Both the position numbers and the translations under genes were made by a program. Shown here piece by piece: positions 42,191 to 51,985 of a DNA stretch of 54,585 nt. How positions within the stretch are numbered: the first letter of the stretch is position 1; each line of letters starts with the position of its first letter. The stretch is from an uncultured Oscillospiraceae bacterium (GTDB lineage: Bacteria; Bacillota; Clostridia; Oscillospirales; Oscillospiraceae), in assembly GCA_947630785.1 (NCBI GenBank), contig CANRIW010000010.1, forward strand, positions 1 through 54,585, written 5' to 3'. The notes beneath the pieces are model-generated. The model did no database searches and was not told the origin of the DNA. It saw only the letters and a list, made by a program, of their open reading frames with translations.

Positions 42191-44341
42191 ATGGCCTATC
42201 GACCCTACCGCCCCACCCGCGTGCGGCGGCGCTCCAGCAGAGGCCGCCGGTTTGCCGGCTCTCCCCTGCTGTCCATCCTGTTTTTCCCCGCTGTCATCCT
42301 CTATCACGAGCTGCTGCTCCGCCTGTTTGACGGCGACAGTCCCTTTTTCGGACTGGCCCTGATCCGCATTTTCTTCTTCTCCCTGGCGGCCGGCCTGCTC
42401 ATCAGCCTGATCGTAGAACTGATCCCCATCTGCACCGTGGGCCGGGTGATTGGAATCGTCCTCATCGCCATTGGGACAGTGCTGGTGTGCATAGAGCGGG
42501 GCTGCCGCTCCATGTTCCATGTATACTACGGCCTCACCACCATGGGCTCCATGGGAGGCGACGTGGTGGGCGATTTTGCCGGCACCGTCTTCTCTGTGTT
42601 CCTGGGCATCCTGCCCTTTGTGATCCTGTCCCTGATCCCGCTGGTCATCTTTGTCCTCCTGCGGGACGTGATCGTCAACGACCGGGAGCAGGAACTCTCT
42701 GTCCGGGTGATGATGGCCGTTGCCCTGGTAGCCTGCCAGCTGCTGGGCTTCCTGCTGTCCTTCCTCACCGCCCGGGCCGTCTACACCTACGATTTCACCG
42801 TCAGCAACGCCATTCCGGAGTTTGGGGTGGTCAGCACCTTCCGGCTGGAGCTCGAATACAAGCTCTTCGGCACCCCCCAGCGGGACCTGAGCGGCTTCAA
42901 AGAGGACCCCACCCCCACGCCGCCCTCCAGCGACCCCAGCGGCGATCCAGGCGCATCCCAGGACCCCGGCCCCTCGGAGGACCCCGCCGTCACCGCCACC
43001 CCGGAGCCCCCGAAGGAGTACGGCTACAACGTGATGGACATCGACTTCGAAGCCCTGGCCGCCAATTCCTCCGGCAATCTGAAATCCATGCACGAATACT
43101 TCGGCAGTCTCACCCCCTCCCAGCAGAACCAGTACACCGGGATGTTCAAGGACAAAAACCTGATCTTTATCACCGCCGAGGCATTCTCCCCCTACGTCAT
43201 CAGTGAGGAACTGACCCCCACCCTGTATAAACTCAGCCACGAGGGCTTCGTGTTCAACAACTATTACCAGCCCGACTGGACCATGTCCACCTGCGGCGGC
43301 GAGTTCGCCAACACCACCGGCATCATCCCCAACTGGGTGCCCGAGGGCATCGTCACCAACGGGATCGTAGGCCACTCCATGCCCTTCACCCTGGCCCACC
43401 AGTTCTCCGCCCTGGGATACAGCGTCCCCGCCTGGCACAACCACACCTACACCTACTACAACCGGGACAAATACCTGGCCACCTTCGGGTACGACTACCA
43501 CGGCATCGGCAACGGGCTGGAGCTGCCCAGCAACGCCTGGCCCCGGTCCGACCTGGAGATGATGGAGGCCACGGTGGACAGCTATATCCAGGACTATGTG
43601 AACAGCGGGAAGAACTTCCACGCCTACTATATGTCGGTGAGCGGCCATGCGCTGTATAACTTCGGCGGCCAGGCCATGGCCAAGAAGAACAAGGAGGCGG
43701 CCCAGGCGGCCTATCCCAACGCCTCCGAGCCGGTGCAGGCATACATCGCCTGCAATCTGGAGCTGGAGTACGCCATGGAATACCTGGTGGACAAGCTGGA
43801 GACCGCCGGCATCGCCGACGACACTCTCATCGTCCTGGGGGCCGACCACTACCCCTACGCTCTGGTGGACAGCGACTCCGGCGTGGACTACTACAACGAG
43901 CTGCGGGGCTTTGAGGACACCGAGATGGTCACCTCCCGGTACAAGAACACCCTCATCATGTGGTCCGCCGCCATCCCCGAGCCGGTGATCGTGGACACCC
44001 CCTGCTACTCCTGCGACATCGTGCCCACCCTCTCCAACCTGTTCGGCCTGGAATACGACTCCCGCCTGTTCTCCGGCCGGGACATCTTCGCCACCAACTA
44101 CGAGCCGGACCAGTACTCCAGCTGCATGCCCCTGGTGGTGTTCGCCAACAACCATGGCCAGGGCAACTCCTGGATCACCGCCGCCGGCACCTACGAGGCC
44201 TCCACCCGCACCTTCACTCCCAACGAGGGCATCACTGTGGCCGACGACTACGTCAGCCGGGTGAACAACCTGGTGGCCGGCAAGATCCAGTACGCCAAGC
44301 TCATCGTCACCCAGGACTACTACAAAAGCGTGTTCGGCTGA
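42191..44341 (+). CDS. LtaS-like membrane sulfatase-fold phosphoglycerol transferase
   Basis: 716 residues, ATG 42191 with GGAGGG 6 nt upstream. Five membrane segments (about 25-210), a Pro/Asp-rich linker (about 245-275), then an extracellular alkaline-phosphatase-type domain: FITAEAFSPY (metal Glu), STCGGEF with T367 as likely nucleophile, and GADHYPYA (metal Asp and His). LtaS polymerises glycerol phosphate from phosphatidylglycerol onto a glycolipid. The nucleophile neighbourhood is not the standard one, so a related phosphoglycerol transferase is possible. It is convergent with a diacylglycerol kinase gene, the enzyme that recycles the diacylglycerol released. Confidence 0.85.
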   Translation: MAYRPYRPTRVRRRSSRGRRFAGSPLLSILFFPAVILYHELLLRLFDGDSPFFGLALIRIFFFSLAAGLLISLIVELIPICTVGRVIGIVLIAIGTVLVCIERGCRSMFHVYYGLTTMGSMGGDVVGDFAGTVFSVFLGILPFVILSLIPLVIFVLLRDVIVNDREQELSVRVMMAVALVACQLLGFLLSFLTARAVYTYDFTVSNAIPEFGVVSTFRLELEYKLFGTPQRDLSGFKEDPTPTPPSSDPSGDPGASQDPGPSEDPAVTATPEPPKEYGYNVMDIDFEALAANSSGNLKSMHEYFGSLTPSQQNQYTGMFKDKNLIFITAEAFSPYVISEELTPTLYKLSHEGFVFNNYYQPDWTMSTCGGEFANTTGIIPNWVPEGIVTNGIVGHSMPFTLAHQFSALGYSVPAWHNHTYTYYNRDKYLATFGYDYHGIGNGLELPSNAWPRSDLEMMEATVDSYIQDYVNSGKNFHAYYMSVSGHALYNFGGQAMAKKNKEAAQAAYPNASEPVQAYIACNLELEYAMEYLVDKLETAGIADDTLIVLGADHYPYALVDSDSGVDYYNELRGFEDTEMVTSRYKNTLIMWSAAIPEPVIVDTPCYSCDIVPTLSNLFGLEYDSRLFSGRDIFATNYEPDQYSSCMPLVVFANNHGQGNSWITAAGTYEASTRTFTPNEGITVADDYVSRVNNLVAGKIQYAKLIVTQDYYKSVFG

Positions 44342-44359
44342 CCCCGCTGAGGCCGCATG

Positions 44360-44395
44360 AAGGCGCCCGTTTCCAATGGAAACGGGCGCCTTTTG
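44360..44395. terminator. Bidirectional terminator between LtaS-like gene and diacylglycerol kinase
   Basis: 15-bp stem, AAGGCGCCCGTTTCC (44360-44374) with GGAAACGGGCGCCTT (44378-44392), 3-nt loop and T-run. Confidence 0.9.
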
Positions 44396-44402
44396 TACGC
44401 TT

Positions 44403-45326
44403 TTATTCCCCTTTTTCGCCCTTGGTCTTTCCGTAGACGATGGACACCGCTCTGGGATGGTTGATCACCGTGGTCACCGTCTGGGCGCCGCCGAACTCGC
44501 CGTCCACCGTCCAGGCCACCAGCTCGTCGCAGGTGAAGGTGACCTCGCTGGCAGTGAACCCGATCACCGCGCCGGTCTCTGTCAGCTCCTGGAGATTCAG
44601 CGCTGCCAGGACGGACTGCCAGTCCTCCGGGGTCTTGGGCATCCGCACCAGCAGTACCTCGAATCTGCCGTCGTCCAGCTTGACCAGGTCCCGGGGCAGA
44701 TTGACCATCCCGCCCACCGACACGGTGTTGCCCACCATGCCGTAGATGAAATCCCCCTCAATGGAGCGGCCCTCGGGGGTGGTCACCGTCATGTGGTAGC
44801 TGGGGATGTTGGCCAGATGGCTGGCCCCCTCCAGCACATAGGCCAGGTGGCCCAGCAGCTGCTTGCTGGCCTGGGGGGTAGAATAGGACACATCGGTGAA
44901 CAGGCCGAAGGCGGCCACATAAGTAAAGGGATGCCGGTTGGCCTCTCCAACGTCCACCGGGAGGGGAGCGCCGCTGGCGGCCAGCTCCGCCAGCGGGACG
45001 GTGGTCTTGGGCAGGTCCAGCGTCCGGGCGAAATCGTTGGTGGTACCAGTGGGGATATACCCTACGGGGACCCGCTGCTCAGGCGGGAGCTGGAGCAGCC
45101 CCCGCACCACCTCGTTGAGGGTGCCGTCTCCCCCGCAGCAGACGATCCGCTCGAATCGGGAGGCCATTCGGACCACGGCGGCGGTGGCGTCGCCCGCTTT
45201 GGTCGTGGGATAGACGGTGACCTCCCAACCCCGGCCGGAGAACACCTCCACCACCTCGGCCAGGGAGCCCCTGGCCCGCTGGCGTCCGGCGTGGGGATTG
45301 TAGATATAGAGAAGCCGTTCGCTCAT
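44403..45326 (-). CDS. dagK: Diacylglycerol kinase (DagK/YegS family)
   Basis: 307 residues from the ATG at 45326, with GAGGAGGT 7 nt upstream. N-terminal YNPHAGRQRARG, the nucleotide loop GGDGTLNEVVRGL and GTTNDFAR identify the lipid-kinase family. It phosphorylates diacylglycerol to phosphatidic acid at the membrane. That reaction recycles the by-product of LtaS-type polymer synthesis, which fits the convergent neighbour. YegS-like members can act on other lipids, so the exact substrate is inferred. Confidence 0.9.
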   Translation of the reverse strand: MSERLLYIYNPHAGRQRARGSLAEVVEVFSGRGWEVTVYPTTKAGDATAAVVRMASRFERIVCCGGDGTLNEVVRGLLQLPPEQRVPVGYIPTGTTNDFARTLDLPKTTVPLAELAASGAPLPVDVGEANRHPFTYVAAFGLFTDVSYSTPQASKQLLGHLAYVLEGASHLANIPSYHMTVTTPEGRSIEGDFIYGMVGNTVSVGGMVNLPRDLVKLDDGRFEVLLVRMPKTPEDWQSVLAALNLQELTETGAVIGFTASEVTFTCDELVAWTVDGEFGGAQTVTTVINHPRAVSIVYGKTKGEKGE

Positions 45327-45366
45327 TGAGGCGACCTCCTCGCTGCTATGCTGCGTCGTTGTGCAT

Positions 45367-45395
45367 ATTATAGCCAACTTGGCGGCGCAATACAA
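45367..45395 (-). promoter_or_regulatory. dagK promoter
   Basis: Minus strand: -35 TTGTAT (45395-45390), 17 bp, -10 TATAAT (45372-45367). Confidence 0.75.
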
Positions 45396-45418
45396 TGAAC
45401 AAACTGTAAAAGTGGCCC

Positions 45419-45446
45419 TTGCCACAGGGCAAAAAAACTGTATAAT
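45419..45446 (+). promoter_or_regulatory. azlCD promoter
   Basis: -35 TTGCCA (45419-45424), 16 bp, -10 TATAAT (45441-45446). Confidence 0.72.
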
Positions 45447-45494
45447 AATATCTAATTGATTCTACGGAGCGATTTCGCGCAAGGAAGTGTCCTC

Positions 45495-46217
45495 ATGAAC
45501 CGGAAAACTCTGGCCGCTGCCTTCCCCCACACCGTGCCGGTGCTCATGGGCTATCTGTCTATCGGCATCGTGTTCGGCTGGATGATGTCAGCCGCCGGTT
45601 TCGTCCCCTTCTGGTCGGCGGTGATGTCCGTCACCATCTACGCCGGCAGCGGGCAGTATCTGGGGGTGGACCTGCTGGCAAACGCCTCCCCCCTGGCCGA
45701 CGTGGCCTTCCTCACCCTTATCATCAACTTCCGCCACCTGGTCTACGGCCTGTCCATGCTGGAGAAGTTTCATGACATCAAGGGCTTTCGGAAACTGTAC
45801 ATGATCTTCGCCCTCACCGACGAGACCTACGCCCTGCTGTCCGGCGTGATCCCTCCAGAGGGGGTGGACGCCGGAGACTTCTATTTCACCATCTCCCTGC
45901 TGGACCAGCTCTACTGGATCGCCGGGTCCATCGTGGGCGCGGCGGCGGGGGCCCTCATCACCATCAACACCGAGGGCATCGACTTCGCCATGACCGCCCT
46001 GTTCATCGTCATCGCCGTGGAGCAGTGGCAGTCCAACGACAGGCACTTCCCCGTGTTCCTGGGGGCGGGGGCCACCCTGCTTTCCCTGCTGTGGCTGGGC
46101 CCGGAGGGGGGCCGGTTCCTCATCCCCGCCCTGGTGATCCTGGTGGGCGGCCTGCTGCTGGCCCGGCCCAGGCTGGACCCGCCCGCCGCCGCTCTGAAAG
46201 GGGGCGAGGGCCCGTGA
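45495..46217 (+). CDS. azlC: AzlC-family branched-chain amino acid exporter, large subunit
   Basis: 240 residues with several membrane segments. AzlC signatures: PHTVPVLMGYLSIGIVFGWM, SVTIYAGSGQYLG and LTLIINFRHLVYGLSM, then ALTDETYAL. With AzlD it forms a two-component exporter of branched-chain amino acids or analogues. AAGGAAG lies 7 nt before the ATG. The stop overlaps the GTG start of azlD (GTGA). Confidence 0.92.
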   Translation: MNRKTLAAAFPHTVPVLMGYLSIGIVFGWMMSAAGFVPFWSAVMSVTIYAGSGQYLGVDLLANASPLADVAFLTLIINFRHLVYGLSMLEKFHDIKGFRKLYMIFALTDETYALLSGVIPPEGVDAGDFYFTISLLDQLYWIAGSIVGAAAGALITINTEGIDFAMTALFIVIAVEQWQSNDRHFPVFLGAGATLLSLLWLGPEGGRFLIPALVILVGGLLLARPRLDPPAAALKGGEGP

Positions 46218-46540
46218 CCGATCTGCAGATCGCCCTGTCCGTAGCGGTGATGGCCGCCATGACCTTTCTCACAAGGGCCCTCCCCTTCCTGCTGTTCGGC
46301 CGGGACAAGGAGCCCCCGAAGGTCATCCTCTACCTGGGCCGGTTCCTGCCCCCGGCGGTCATCGCCATGCTCATCGTGTACTGCTACCGCAATGTGAGCT
46401 TTGCCGCCGTGGGCGGCTGGCTGCCGGCCTTTCTGGCCGGGGCAGTGGTGGTGGCGCTCCACCTGTGGAAGCGGAACGACATGCTCTCCATCGTGGGGGG
46501 CACTATCTTCTATATGTTCCTGGTCCAGGCGGTGTTCTGA
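46214..46540 (+). CDS. azlD: AzlD-family branched-chain amino acid transport subunit
   Basis: 108 residues, GTG start overlapping the azlC stop by four bases. Four hydrophobic segments; AMTFLTRALPFLLFG and YLGRFLPPAVIAMLIVY are typical of AzlD. It is the small partner of AzlC in the membrane. The pair ends at a very long hairpin terminator. Confidence 0.92.
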   Translation: MTDLQIALSVAVMAAMTFLTRALPFLLFGRDKEPPKVILYLGRFLPPAVIAMLIVYCYRNVSFAAVGGWLPAFLAGAVVVALHLWKRNDMLSIVGGTIFYMFLVQAVF

Positions 46541-46546
46541 ACCCGA

Positions 46547-46600
46547 AAACACGCAAAAGAGGCGGTCACCCTGCGGTGACCGCCTCTTTTGCGTGTTTGA
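46547..46600. terminator. Long bidirectional terminator between azlD and tuf
   Basis: A 24-bp perfect stem (46547-46570 with 46575-46598) around a 4-nt loop CTGC. The core GAGGCGGTCACC pairs with GGTGACCGCCTC, and both outer flanks carry A/T tracts. It serves convergent azlCD and tuf. Confidence 0.92.
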
Positions 46601-46607
46601 GCTTAAA

Positions 46608-47810
46608 TTACTCGTCGACCTCGATGACCACGCCGGAACCCACGGTACGGCCGCCCTCGCGGATAGCGAAGCGGAGGCCCTTCTCGATGGCGATGGGGGT
46701 GATCAGCTCGACCTTCATGTCCACGTTATCGCCGGGCATGCACATCTCGGTGCCCTCGGGCAGGGTGATGACGCCGGTCACGTCGGTGGTACGGAAGTAG
46801 AACTGGGGACGATAGTTGTTGAAGAACGGGGTGTGACGGCCGCCCTCTTCCTTCTTCAGCACGTACACCTGGCCCACGAACTTGGTGTGGGGGTGGATGG
46901 AGCCGGGCTTGGCCAGCACCTGGCCGCGCTCGATGTCGGTCTTGTTGATGCCGCGGAGCAGGCAGCCCGCGTTATCGCCGGCCTCGATAAAGTCCAGGGT
47001 CTTGCGGAACATCTCCATGGAGGTGACGACGGTGGTGCGCTTCTCCTCGGTCAGGCCCACGATCTCGACGGTCTCGCCGGCCTTCAGCACGCCGCGCTCC
47101 ACACGGCCGGTAGCCACGGTGCCGCGGCCGGTAATGGTGAAGACGTCCTCGACGGGCATCAGGAAGGGCAGGGTGTCGTCACGGGGAGGAGTGGGGATCC
47201 AGGTGTCGACGGCGTCCATCAGCTCCCAGATGCACTTGTACTCGGGGGCGGCGGGATCCTTGGACTCGGAAACCAGGGCGTTCAGAGCGGAACCGCGGAT
47301 GATGGGGGTGTCGTCGCCGGGGAAGCCGTAGAAGTCCAGCATCTCGCGGACTTCCATCTCCACCAGCTCCAGCAGCTCCTCGTCGTCCACCTGGTCGCAC
47401 TTGTTCAGGAAGACCAGCACGGAGGGCACGTTCACCTGGCGGGCCAGCAGCAGATGCTCCTTGGTCTGAGCCATGGGGCCGTCGGAGGCGGCGATGACCA
47501 GGATGGCGCCATCCATCTGAGCGGCGCCGGTGATCATGTTCTTGATATAGTCGGCGTGGCCCGGGCAGTCGACGTGGGCATAGTGCCGGGCGTCGGTCTC
47601 GTACTCCACGTGAGCGGTGTTGATGGTGATGCCGCGCTCGCGCTCCTCGGGGGCCTTGTCGATGGAAGAGTAGTCGGTGTACTGGGCCTGGCCCTTCATG
47701 GCGAGGCACTTGGTGATGGCGGCGGTCAGGGTGGTCTTGCCGTGGTCGATGTGGCCGATGGTGCCGATGTTCACATGGGGCTTGGTACGCTCAAACTTTT
47801 GCTTAGCCAT
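46608..47810 (-). CDS. tuf: Elongation factor Tu
   Basis: 400 residues. G1 GHIDHGKT, G3 DCPGHAD, G4 NKCD and the C-terminal beta-barrels are complete. It carries aminoacyl-tRNA to the ribosome. It is the last gene of the L7Ae-rpsL-rpsG-fusA-tuf cluster and may also use its own promoter at 47879-47907. AAGGAGGAA precedes the ATG at 47810. Confidence 0.98.
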   Translation of the reverse strand: MAKQKFERTKPHVNIGTIGHIDHGKTTLTAAITKCLAMKGQAQYTDYSSIDKAPEERERGITINTAHVEYETDARHYAHVDCPGHADYIKNMITGAAQMDGAILVIAASDGPMAQTKEHLLLARQVNVPSVLVFLNKCDQVDDEELLELVEMEVREMLDFYGFPGDDTPIIRGSALNALVSESKDPAAPEYKCIWELMDAVDTWIPTPPRDDTLPFLMPVEDVFTITGRGTVATGRVERGVLKAGETVEIVGLTEEKRTTVVTSMEMFRKTLDFIEAGDNAGCLLRGINKTDIERGQVLAKPGSIHPHTKFVGQVYVLKKEEGGRHTPFFNNYRPQFYFRTTDVTGVITLPEGTEMCMPGDNVDMKVELITPIAIEKGLRFAIREGGRTVGSGVVIEVDE

Positions 47811-47878
47811 TTTGAGTTTCCTCCTTAATAATATCGGATGTTTTAGGACGGTTGTCATGTAGACCCAGTTATGGGCCT

Positions 47879-47907
47879 ATTCTATCGCATTGCGGGGAAA
47901 ATTGCAA
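47879..47907 (-). promoter_or_regulatory. Possible separate tuf promoter
   Basis: Minus strand: -35 TTGCAA (47907-47902), 17 bp, -10 TAGAAT (47884-47879), in the 125-bp fusA-tuf gap. A separate promoter fits the higher need for EF-Tu. Confidence 0.6.
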
Positions 47908-47935
47908 CTACATTTTTCCCTTTTCCGCAGGGGGG

Positions 47936-50044
47936 TCAGTCGTCGCTCCTGCGGCCGCGCTGGGCGATGATCTTTTCGGCGATGCTCCTGGGGATCTCCA
48001 CATAGCTGTGGGGCTCCATGGTGTACTGGCCGCGGCCCTGGGTGCGGGAGCGCAGGTCGGTGGCATAGCCGAACATCTCGGACAGCGGGACGAGGGCGTC
48101 CACCTGGGTGGCGCCGGGGCGGACCTCCTGGCCCTGGATCTGGCCGCGGCGGCTGTTCAAATCGCCGATGACGTTGCCCAGGTAGTCGTCCGGCACGGTG
48201 ACGGACACCTTCATGATGGGCTCCAGCAGGCAGGCGCCGGCTTTGCGGCAGGCGTCCTTGAAGGCCATGGAACCGGCGATCTTGAAGGCCATCTCGGAGG
48301 AGTCCACCTCGTGATAGGACCCGTCGTACAGGGTGACCTTCACGTCCACCACGGGGTAGCCGGCCAGCACGCCGGCCTGCATGGCCCCCTGGATGCCCGC
48401 GTCCACCGCGGGGATATACTCCTTGGGGATGGCGCCGCCCACGATCTCGTTGACGAACTCATAGCCCTTGCCGGACTCGTTGGGCTCGATGCGGATCTTG
48501 ACGTGGCCGTACTGGCCCTTGCCGCCGGACTGCCGGGCGTACTTGGTCTCCTGCTCGGCGCTCTTTCGGACGGTCTCCTTGTAGGCCACCTGGGGGGCGC
48601 CCACATTGGCCTCCACCTTGTACTCGCGAAGCAGGCGGTCCACGATGATCTCCAGGTGGAGCTCGCCCATGCCGGCGATGATGGTCTGTCCGGTCTCCTC
48701 GTCGGTGTAGGTCTTGAAGGTGGGGTCCTCCTCGGCCAGCTTCATCAGGGCGATGCCCATCTTCTCCTGGCCGGCCTTGGTCTTGGGCTCGATGGCCACC
48801 CGGATGACCGGCTCGGGGAACTCCATGGACTCCAGGATGATGGGGTGCTTCTCATCGCAGAGGGTGTCGCCGGTGGTGGAATTCTTCAGGCCGATGACGG
48901 CGGCGATGTCGCCGGAGTAGACGGTCTCGATGTCCTCCCGGTGGTTGGCGTGCATCTGGAGGATGCGGCCGATGCGCTCCTTCTGCTTCTTGGTGGAGTT
49001 GAGCACGGTGGAGCCGGTGTTCAGCGTGCCGGAGTAGACCCGGACGTAGGACAGGCGGCCCACGAAGGGATCGGTGGCGATCTTGAAGGCCAGGGCGGAG
49101 AAGGGAGCCTCGTCAGAGGCGGGGCGCTCGTCCTCCTCGTCGGTATCGGGGTTGACGCCCCGGATGGCCGGGATGTCCACGGGAGAGGGCATATAGTCCA
49201 CGATGGCGTCCAGCAGTTTCTGGACACCCTTGTTGCGGTAAGAGGTGCCGCAGGTCACGGGGACCAGCAGATTCTCAATGGTGCCCTTCCGCAGCGCCTT
49301 GCGGATCATGTCGGTGGGGATGGGCTGCTCGTCCAGGGCCAGCATCATGATCTCCTCGTCGATGTCGGCGCAGGAGTCGATGAGCCTGGTGCGGTACTCC
49401 TGGGCCAGCTCCATCATGTCGGCGGGGATGTCCTCCACCCGCATGTCCTTGCCCATCTCGTCGTAGTAGACGTCGGCGTTCATCTCCACCAGGTCGATGA
49501 TGCCCTTGAACTCGGACTCCTTGCCGATGGGCAGCTGGACGGGCACCGCGTTGGCCTTGAGCCGGTCGTGGATCATGTCCAGCACGTGGTAGAAGTCCGC
49601 GCCCATGATGTCCATCTTGTTGACGTAGATCATCCGGGGGACCTTGTAGTGGTCCGCCTGACGCCACACCGTCTCCGACTGGGGCTCCACGCCGCCCTTG
49701 GCGCACATGACGGTCACGGAGCCGTCCAGCACGCGCAGGGAGCGCTCCACCTCCACGGTGAAGTCCACGTGGCCCGGGGTGTCGATGATGTTGATGCGGG
49801 TCTGGGGGAACTGGTTGGCGGTCCCCTTCCAGTAGCAGGTGGTGGCGGCGGAAGTGATGGTGATGCCGCGCTCCTGCTCCTGGGCCATCCAGTCCATGGT
49901 GGCGGTGCCGTCGTGAGTCTCGCCGATCTTGTAATTCACGCCGGTATAGTAGAGGATACGCTCGGTGGTAGTGGTCTTACCGGCGTCGATGTGGGCCATG
50001 ATGCCGATATTGCGCGTATTCTCCAGAGAAACTTTTCTTGCCAT
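47936..50044 (-). CDS. fusA: Elongation factor G
   Basis: 702 residues, full length. GTP-binding motifs [16 protein letters not shown] and NKMDIMGAD, followed by EF-G domains II to V. It drives translocation on the ribosome. It lies 24 bp after rpsG in the same operon. There are no unusual replacements in the motifs visible by eye. Confidence 0.98.
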   Translation of the reverse strand: MARKVSLENTRNIGIMAHIDAGKTTTTERILYYTGVNYKIGETHDGTATMDWMAQEQERGITITSAATTCYWKGTANQFPQTRINIIDTPGHVDFTVEVERSLRVLDGSVTVMCAKGGVEPQSETVWRQADHYKVPRMIYVNKMDIMGADFYHVLDMIHDRLKANAVPVQLPIGKESEFKGIIDLVEMNADVYYDEMGKDMRVEDIPADMMELAQEYRTRLIDSCADIDEEIMMLALDEQPIPTDMIRKALRKGTIENLLVPVTCGTSYRNKGVQKLLDAIVDYMPSPVDIPAIRGVNPDTDEEDERPASDEAPFSALAFKIATDPFVGRLSYVRVYSGTLNTGSTVLNSTKKQKERIGRILQMHANHREDIETVYSGDIAAVIGLKNSTTGDTLCDEKHPIILESMEFPEPVIRVAIEPKTKAGQEKMGIALMKLAEEDPTFKTYTDEETGQTIIAGMGELHLEIIVDRLLREYKVEANVGAPQVAYKETVRKSAEQETKYARQSGGKGQYGHVKIRIEPNESGKGYEFVNEIVGGAIPKEYIPAVDAGIQGAMQAGVLAGYPVVDVKVTLYDGSYHEVDSSEMAFKIAGSMAFKDACRKAGACLLEPIMKVSVTVPDDYLGNVIGDLNSRRGQIQGQEVRPGATQVDALVPLSEMFGYATDLRSRTQGRGQYTMEPHSYVEIPRSIAEKIIAQRGRRSDD

Positions 50045-50068
50045 AGGGTATTCTCCTGTTTCGCAGGA

Positions 50069-50539
50069 TCACCAGCGGTAATGGGCGAACGCCTTATTGG
50101 CCTCGGCCATCTTGTGGACGTCCTCGCGCTTCTTCACGGCGGAGCCGGTGTTGTTGGCGGCGTCCATGACCTCGCCGGCCAGACGCTCCTTCATGGTCTT
50201 CTCGCCGCGGTTGCGGGCGTAGCTGGTGAGCCAGCGCAGACCGAGGGTCTGCCGGCGCTCGGGCCGGACCTCCATGGGGACCTGATAAGTGGAGCCGCCC
50301 ACACGGCGGGACTTGGTCTCCAGGGAGGGCATGATGTTCTCCATGGCGGCGGTAAAGACCTCAAGGGGCTCCTTGCCGGTCTTATCCTTGATGATGTCAA
50401 AGGCACCATAGACGACCTTCTGGGCTACGCCCTTCTTGCCGTCCAGCATGATGCTGTTGACGAGCTTAGTGACTAAGACGGAATTATACAGCGGGTCGGG
50501 CAAGATCTCCCGCTTGGGTACGTTTCCTCTTCTGGGCAC
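50069..50539 (-). CDS. rpsG: Ribosomal protein S7
   Basis: 156 residues from a GTG start at 50539 (GGAGGG 7 nt upstream). Starting there gives the usual [17 protein letters not shown]-terminus; an ATG 18 bp upstream is less likely. Signature [22 protein letters not shown]. It is a primary 16S rRNA-binding protein of the 30S head. The 183-bp gap to rpsL contains GC-rich stems, which in many bacteria mediate S7 autoregulation; that is inference here. Confidence 0.97.
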   Translation of the reverse strand: MPRRGNVPKREILPDPLYNSVLVTKLVNSIMLDGKKGVAQKVVYGAFDIIKDKTGKEPLEVFTAAMENIMPSLETKSRRVGGSTYQVPMEVRPERRQTLGLRWLTSYARNRGEKTMKERLAGEVMDAANNTGSAVKKREDVHKMAEANKAFAHYRW

Positions 50540-50722
50540 TTCGCTTCCCTCCTTCATATAAAATGATGTTCATAGGTACTCGAAGCTGGCCGGTGAGGCC
50601 GGCCAAGTCCGTGTAATGCCTGTCCGAGGTTTGCCCATACATAGACGAAATATATAAGGTAAACGCTCGGCAAGGCGGGGTGCCTTGCGCGTCAGCGCAA
50701 AACTCGTTTGGGTGTGCCGGAA
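50540..50722 (-). other. rpsL-rpsG intergenic region with GC-rich hairpins
   Basis: This 183-bp gap carries no ORF. On the transcript strand it can form stems such as TTGCGC/GCGCAA near 50690-50705 and GGCCGGCC-type pairing near 50588-50605. No T-run follows, so these look like processing or regulatory structures, not terminators. Confidence 0.4.
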
Positions 50723-51148
50723 TTACTTCTTCTTGCCGGCCTTGGGCCGCTTGGCGCCGTACTTGGAACGGGCCTGCATACGGCCGTTGACGCCCTGGGT
50801 GTCCAGAGTGCCGCGGATGATGTGGTAACGCACGCCGGGCAGGTCCTTCACACGGCCGCCGCGGATCATCACCACGGAGTGCTCCTGCAGATTGTGGCCG
50901 ACGCCGGGGATATAAGCGGTGACCTCGTAGCCGTTGGTCAGACGCACACGGGCGATCTTCCGCAGAGCGGAGTTGGGCTTCTTGGGGGTGGTGGTACGCA
51001 CCGCCGTGCAGACGCCGCGCTTCTGGGGAGAGGGCAGGTCGGTCTCCTTGTTCCGCAGGGTGTTCAGGCCGTGCTGCATGGCGGGAGAGGTGGACTTGTA
51101 GGTGACCCGCTCGCGGCCCTTCCGCACCAGTTGGTTAAAAGTAGGCAT
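50723..51148 (-). CDS. rpsL: Ribosomal protein S12
   Basis: 141 residues from the ATG at 51148 (AAAGGAGG upstream). Conserved [20 protein letters not shown] and [17 protein letters not shown] are present. The streptomycin-sensitive lysine (TPKKPNS) and the modified aspartate position (KDLPG) are both intact. It lies in the 30S decoding centre. It is the second gene of the cluster, after the L7Ae-like gene. Confidence 0.98.
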   Translation of the reverse strand: MPTFNQLVRKGRERVTYKSTSPAMQHGLNTLRNKETDLPSPQKRGVCTAVRTTTPKKPNSALRKIARVRLTNGYEVTAYIPGVGHNLQEHSVVMIRGGRVKDLPGVRYHIIRGTLDTQGVNGRMQARSKYGAKRPKAGKKK

Positions 51149-51175
51149 GATTTTCCTCCTTTCCATGAAATTATA

Positions 51176-51209
51176 TTTTAACGACTAAACCGGGGTTTAT
51201 TCGTTAAAA
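51176..51209. repeat. 16-bp inverted repeat upstream of rpsL
   Basis: TTTTAACGACTAAACC (51176-51191) and GGTTTATTCGTTAAAA (51194-51209) match at 15 of 16 positions around a 2-bp spacer. A TATAAT-like sequence lies next to it on the rpsL strand (51170-51175). It could be a hairpin in the transcript or an operator at a local rpsL promoter. Confidence 0.6.
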
Positions 51210-51226
51210 CCGGATTTTTCCGCCGG

Positions 51227-51466
51227 TCAGAGGTCGGCCGCCACAGCGGCTCCCACGGCGATGCCGCAGGCCCGTCCCAGGGCCCTCATGCTCTCTGCCC
51301 GCTCCACGGGGACCCCGGCCGCCCTGGCCAGTTCCTCCAGCGGGGCGGTGATGCCGGGGTCGGCGTCAGCGGCCAGAAAGAGCTTTTTGGCCACGCCGCC
51401 GGTAAGGGCCCGACGCACCTGCTTGACGCCCGCCACCCTGGCGGCGTGTTCCAGCTCGGTCAGCAT
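51227..51466 (-). CDS. L7Ae-family ribosomal/K-turn-binding protein (YbxF-like)
   Basis: 79 residues from the ATG at 51466 (AAGGAGGT 7 nt upstream). The core VKQVRRALTGGVAKKLFLAA DADP pattern and the C-terminal RALGRACGIAVGAAVAA fit the L7Ae/YbxF family, which binds kink-turn RNA. In Bacillota this gene normally lies between rpoC and rpsL. Here it still heads the rpsL cluster, but rpoBC is not upstream. Confidence 0.85.
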   Translation of the reverse strand: MLTELEHAARVAGVKQVRRALTGGVAKKLFLAADADPGITAPLEELARAAGVPVERAESMRALGRACGIAVGAAVAADL

Positions 51467-51612
51467 CGGGGGCACCTCCTTTTCGGGCAGATCGCGCACC
51501 AGCGCAAGTTAGGATTATAGCATAGCAAGCCCCGCCAGTCAAGCACTTTTTGCCTGATTTGGCGGGGTTTTCGCACAAATGGATGGTCAATTTCAGCGGG
51601 CGGAGTGGTCAT

Positions 51613-51888
51613 TCAGCGGAAAAAGGCGTAGATCAGCAGTCCGATGTGGACCACGAGCGCCGCCGGCACCGTGACGGTGAACCGCTTTTTCCTGATCTTG
51701 TGGCGGAACAGGAGCATCCCCAGAAGGCCGCCGGCGGCCCCGCCGAACACGGCGGCGCACAGCAGCGCCGCCTCCGGGACGCGGCTTTTGCCCCGCCTGG
51801 CCATCAGCTTGTCCCAGCCGAACAGCAGAAACGCGATCAGGCTCATGACACCCATCCAGACCAGCAGCAGTCTGACGGTTTCGTTCAT
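51613..51888 (-). CDS. DUF1294 small membrane protein
   Basis: 91 residues from the ATG at 51888 (GGAGGGG 6 nt upstream). Three hydrophobic segments; LIAFLLFGWDKLMARRGKSRVPEA and GGLLGMLLFRHKIRKKRF are the DUF1294 signature. The function is unknown. It sits between the divergent rpoB and the L7Ae-rpsL cluster, where rpoC would normally be found. Confidence 0.85.
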   Translation of the reverse strand: MNETVRLLLVWMGVMSLIAFLLFGWDKLMARRGKSRVPEAALLCAAVFGGAAGGLLGMLLFRHKIRKKRFTVTVPAALVVHIGLLIYAFFR

Positions 51889-51956
51889 GAACGGCCCCTC
51901 CCTCGCCACTTTGAATGGAAACGATGCACAAAAACAGCCCGACGCCAAATTTTCTC

Positions 51957-51985
51957 TTGACGCGGGCGCTTGCCTATGGTATTAT
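51957..51985 (+). promoter_or_regulatory. rpoB promoter
   Basis: -35 TTGACG (51957-51962), 17 bp, -10 TATTAT (51980-51985). The roughly 150-nt leader contains small hairpins (GGAGGGG/CCCCTCC near 52012-52028 and GCCGGGCG/CGTCCGGC near 52097-52115) that may regulate rpoBC. Confidence 0.7.

Noticed and set aside
47852-50476. 874-codon plus-strand frame opposite fusA
   Set aside because: Antisense to EF-G and S7; composition is typical of GC-rich shadow frames.
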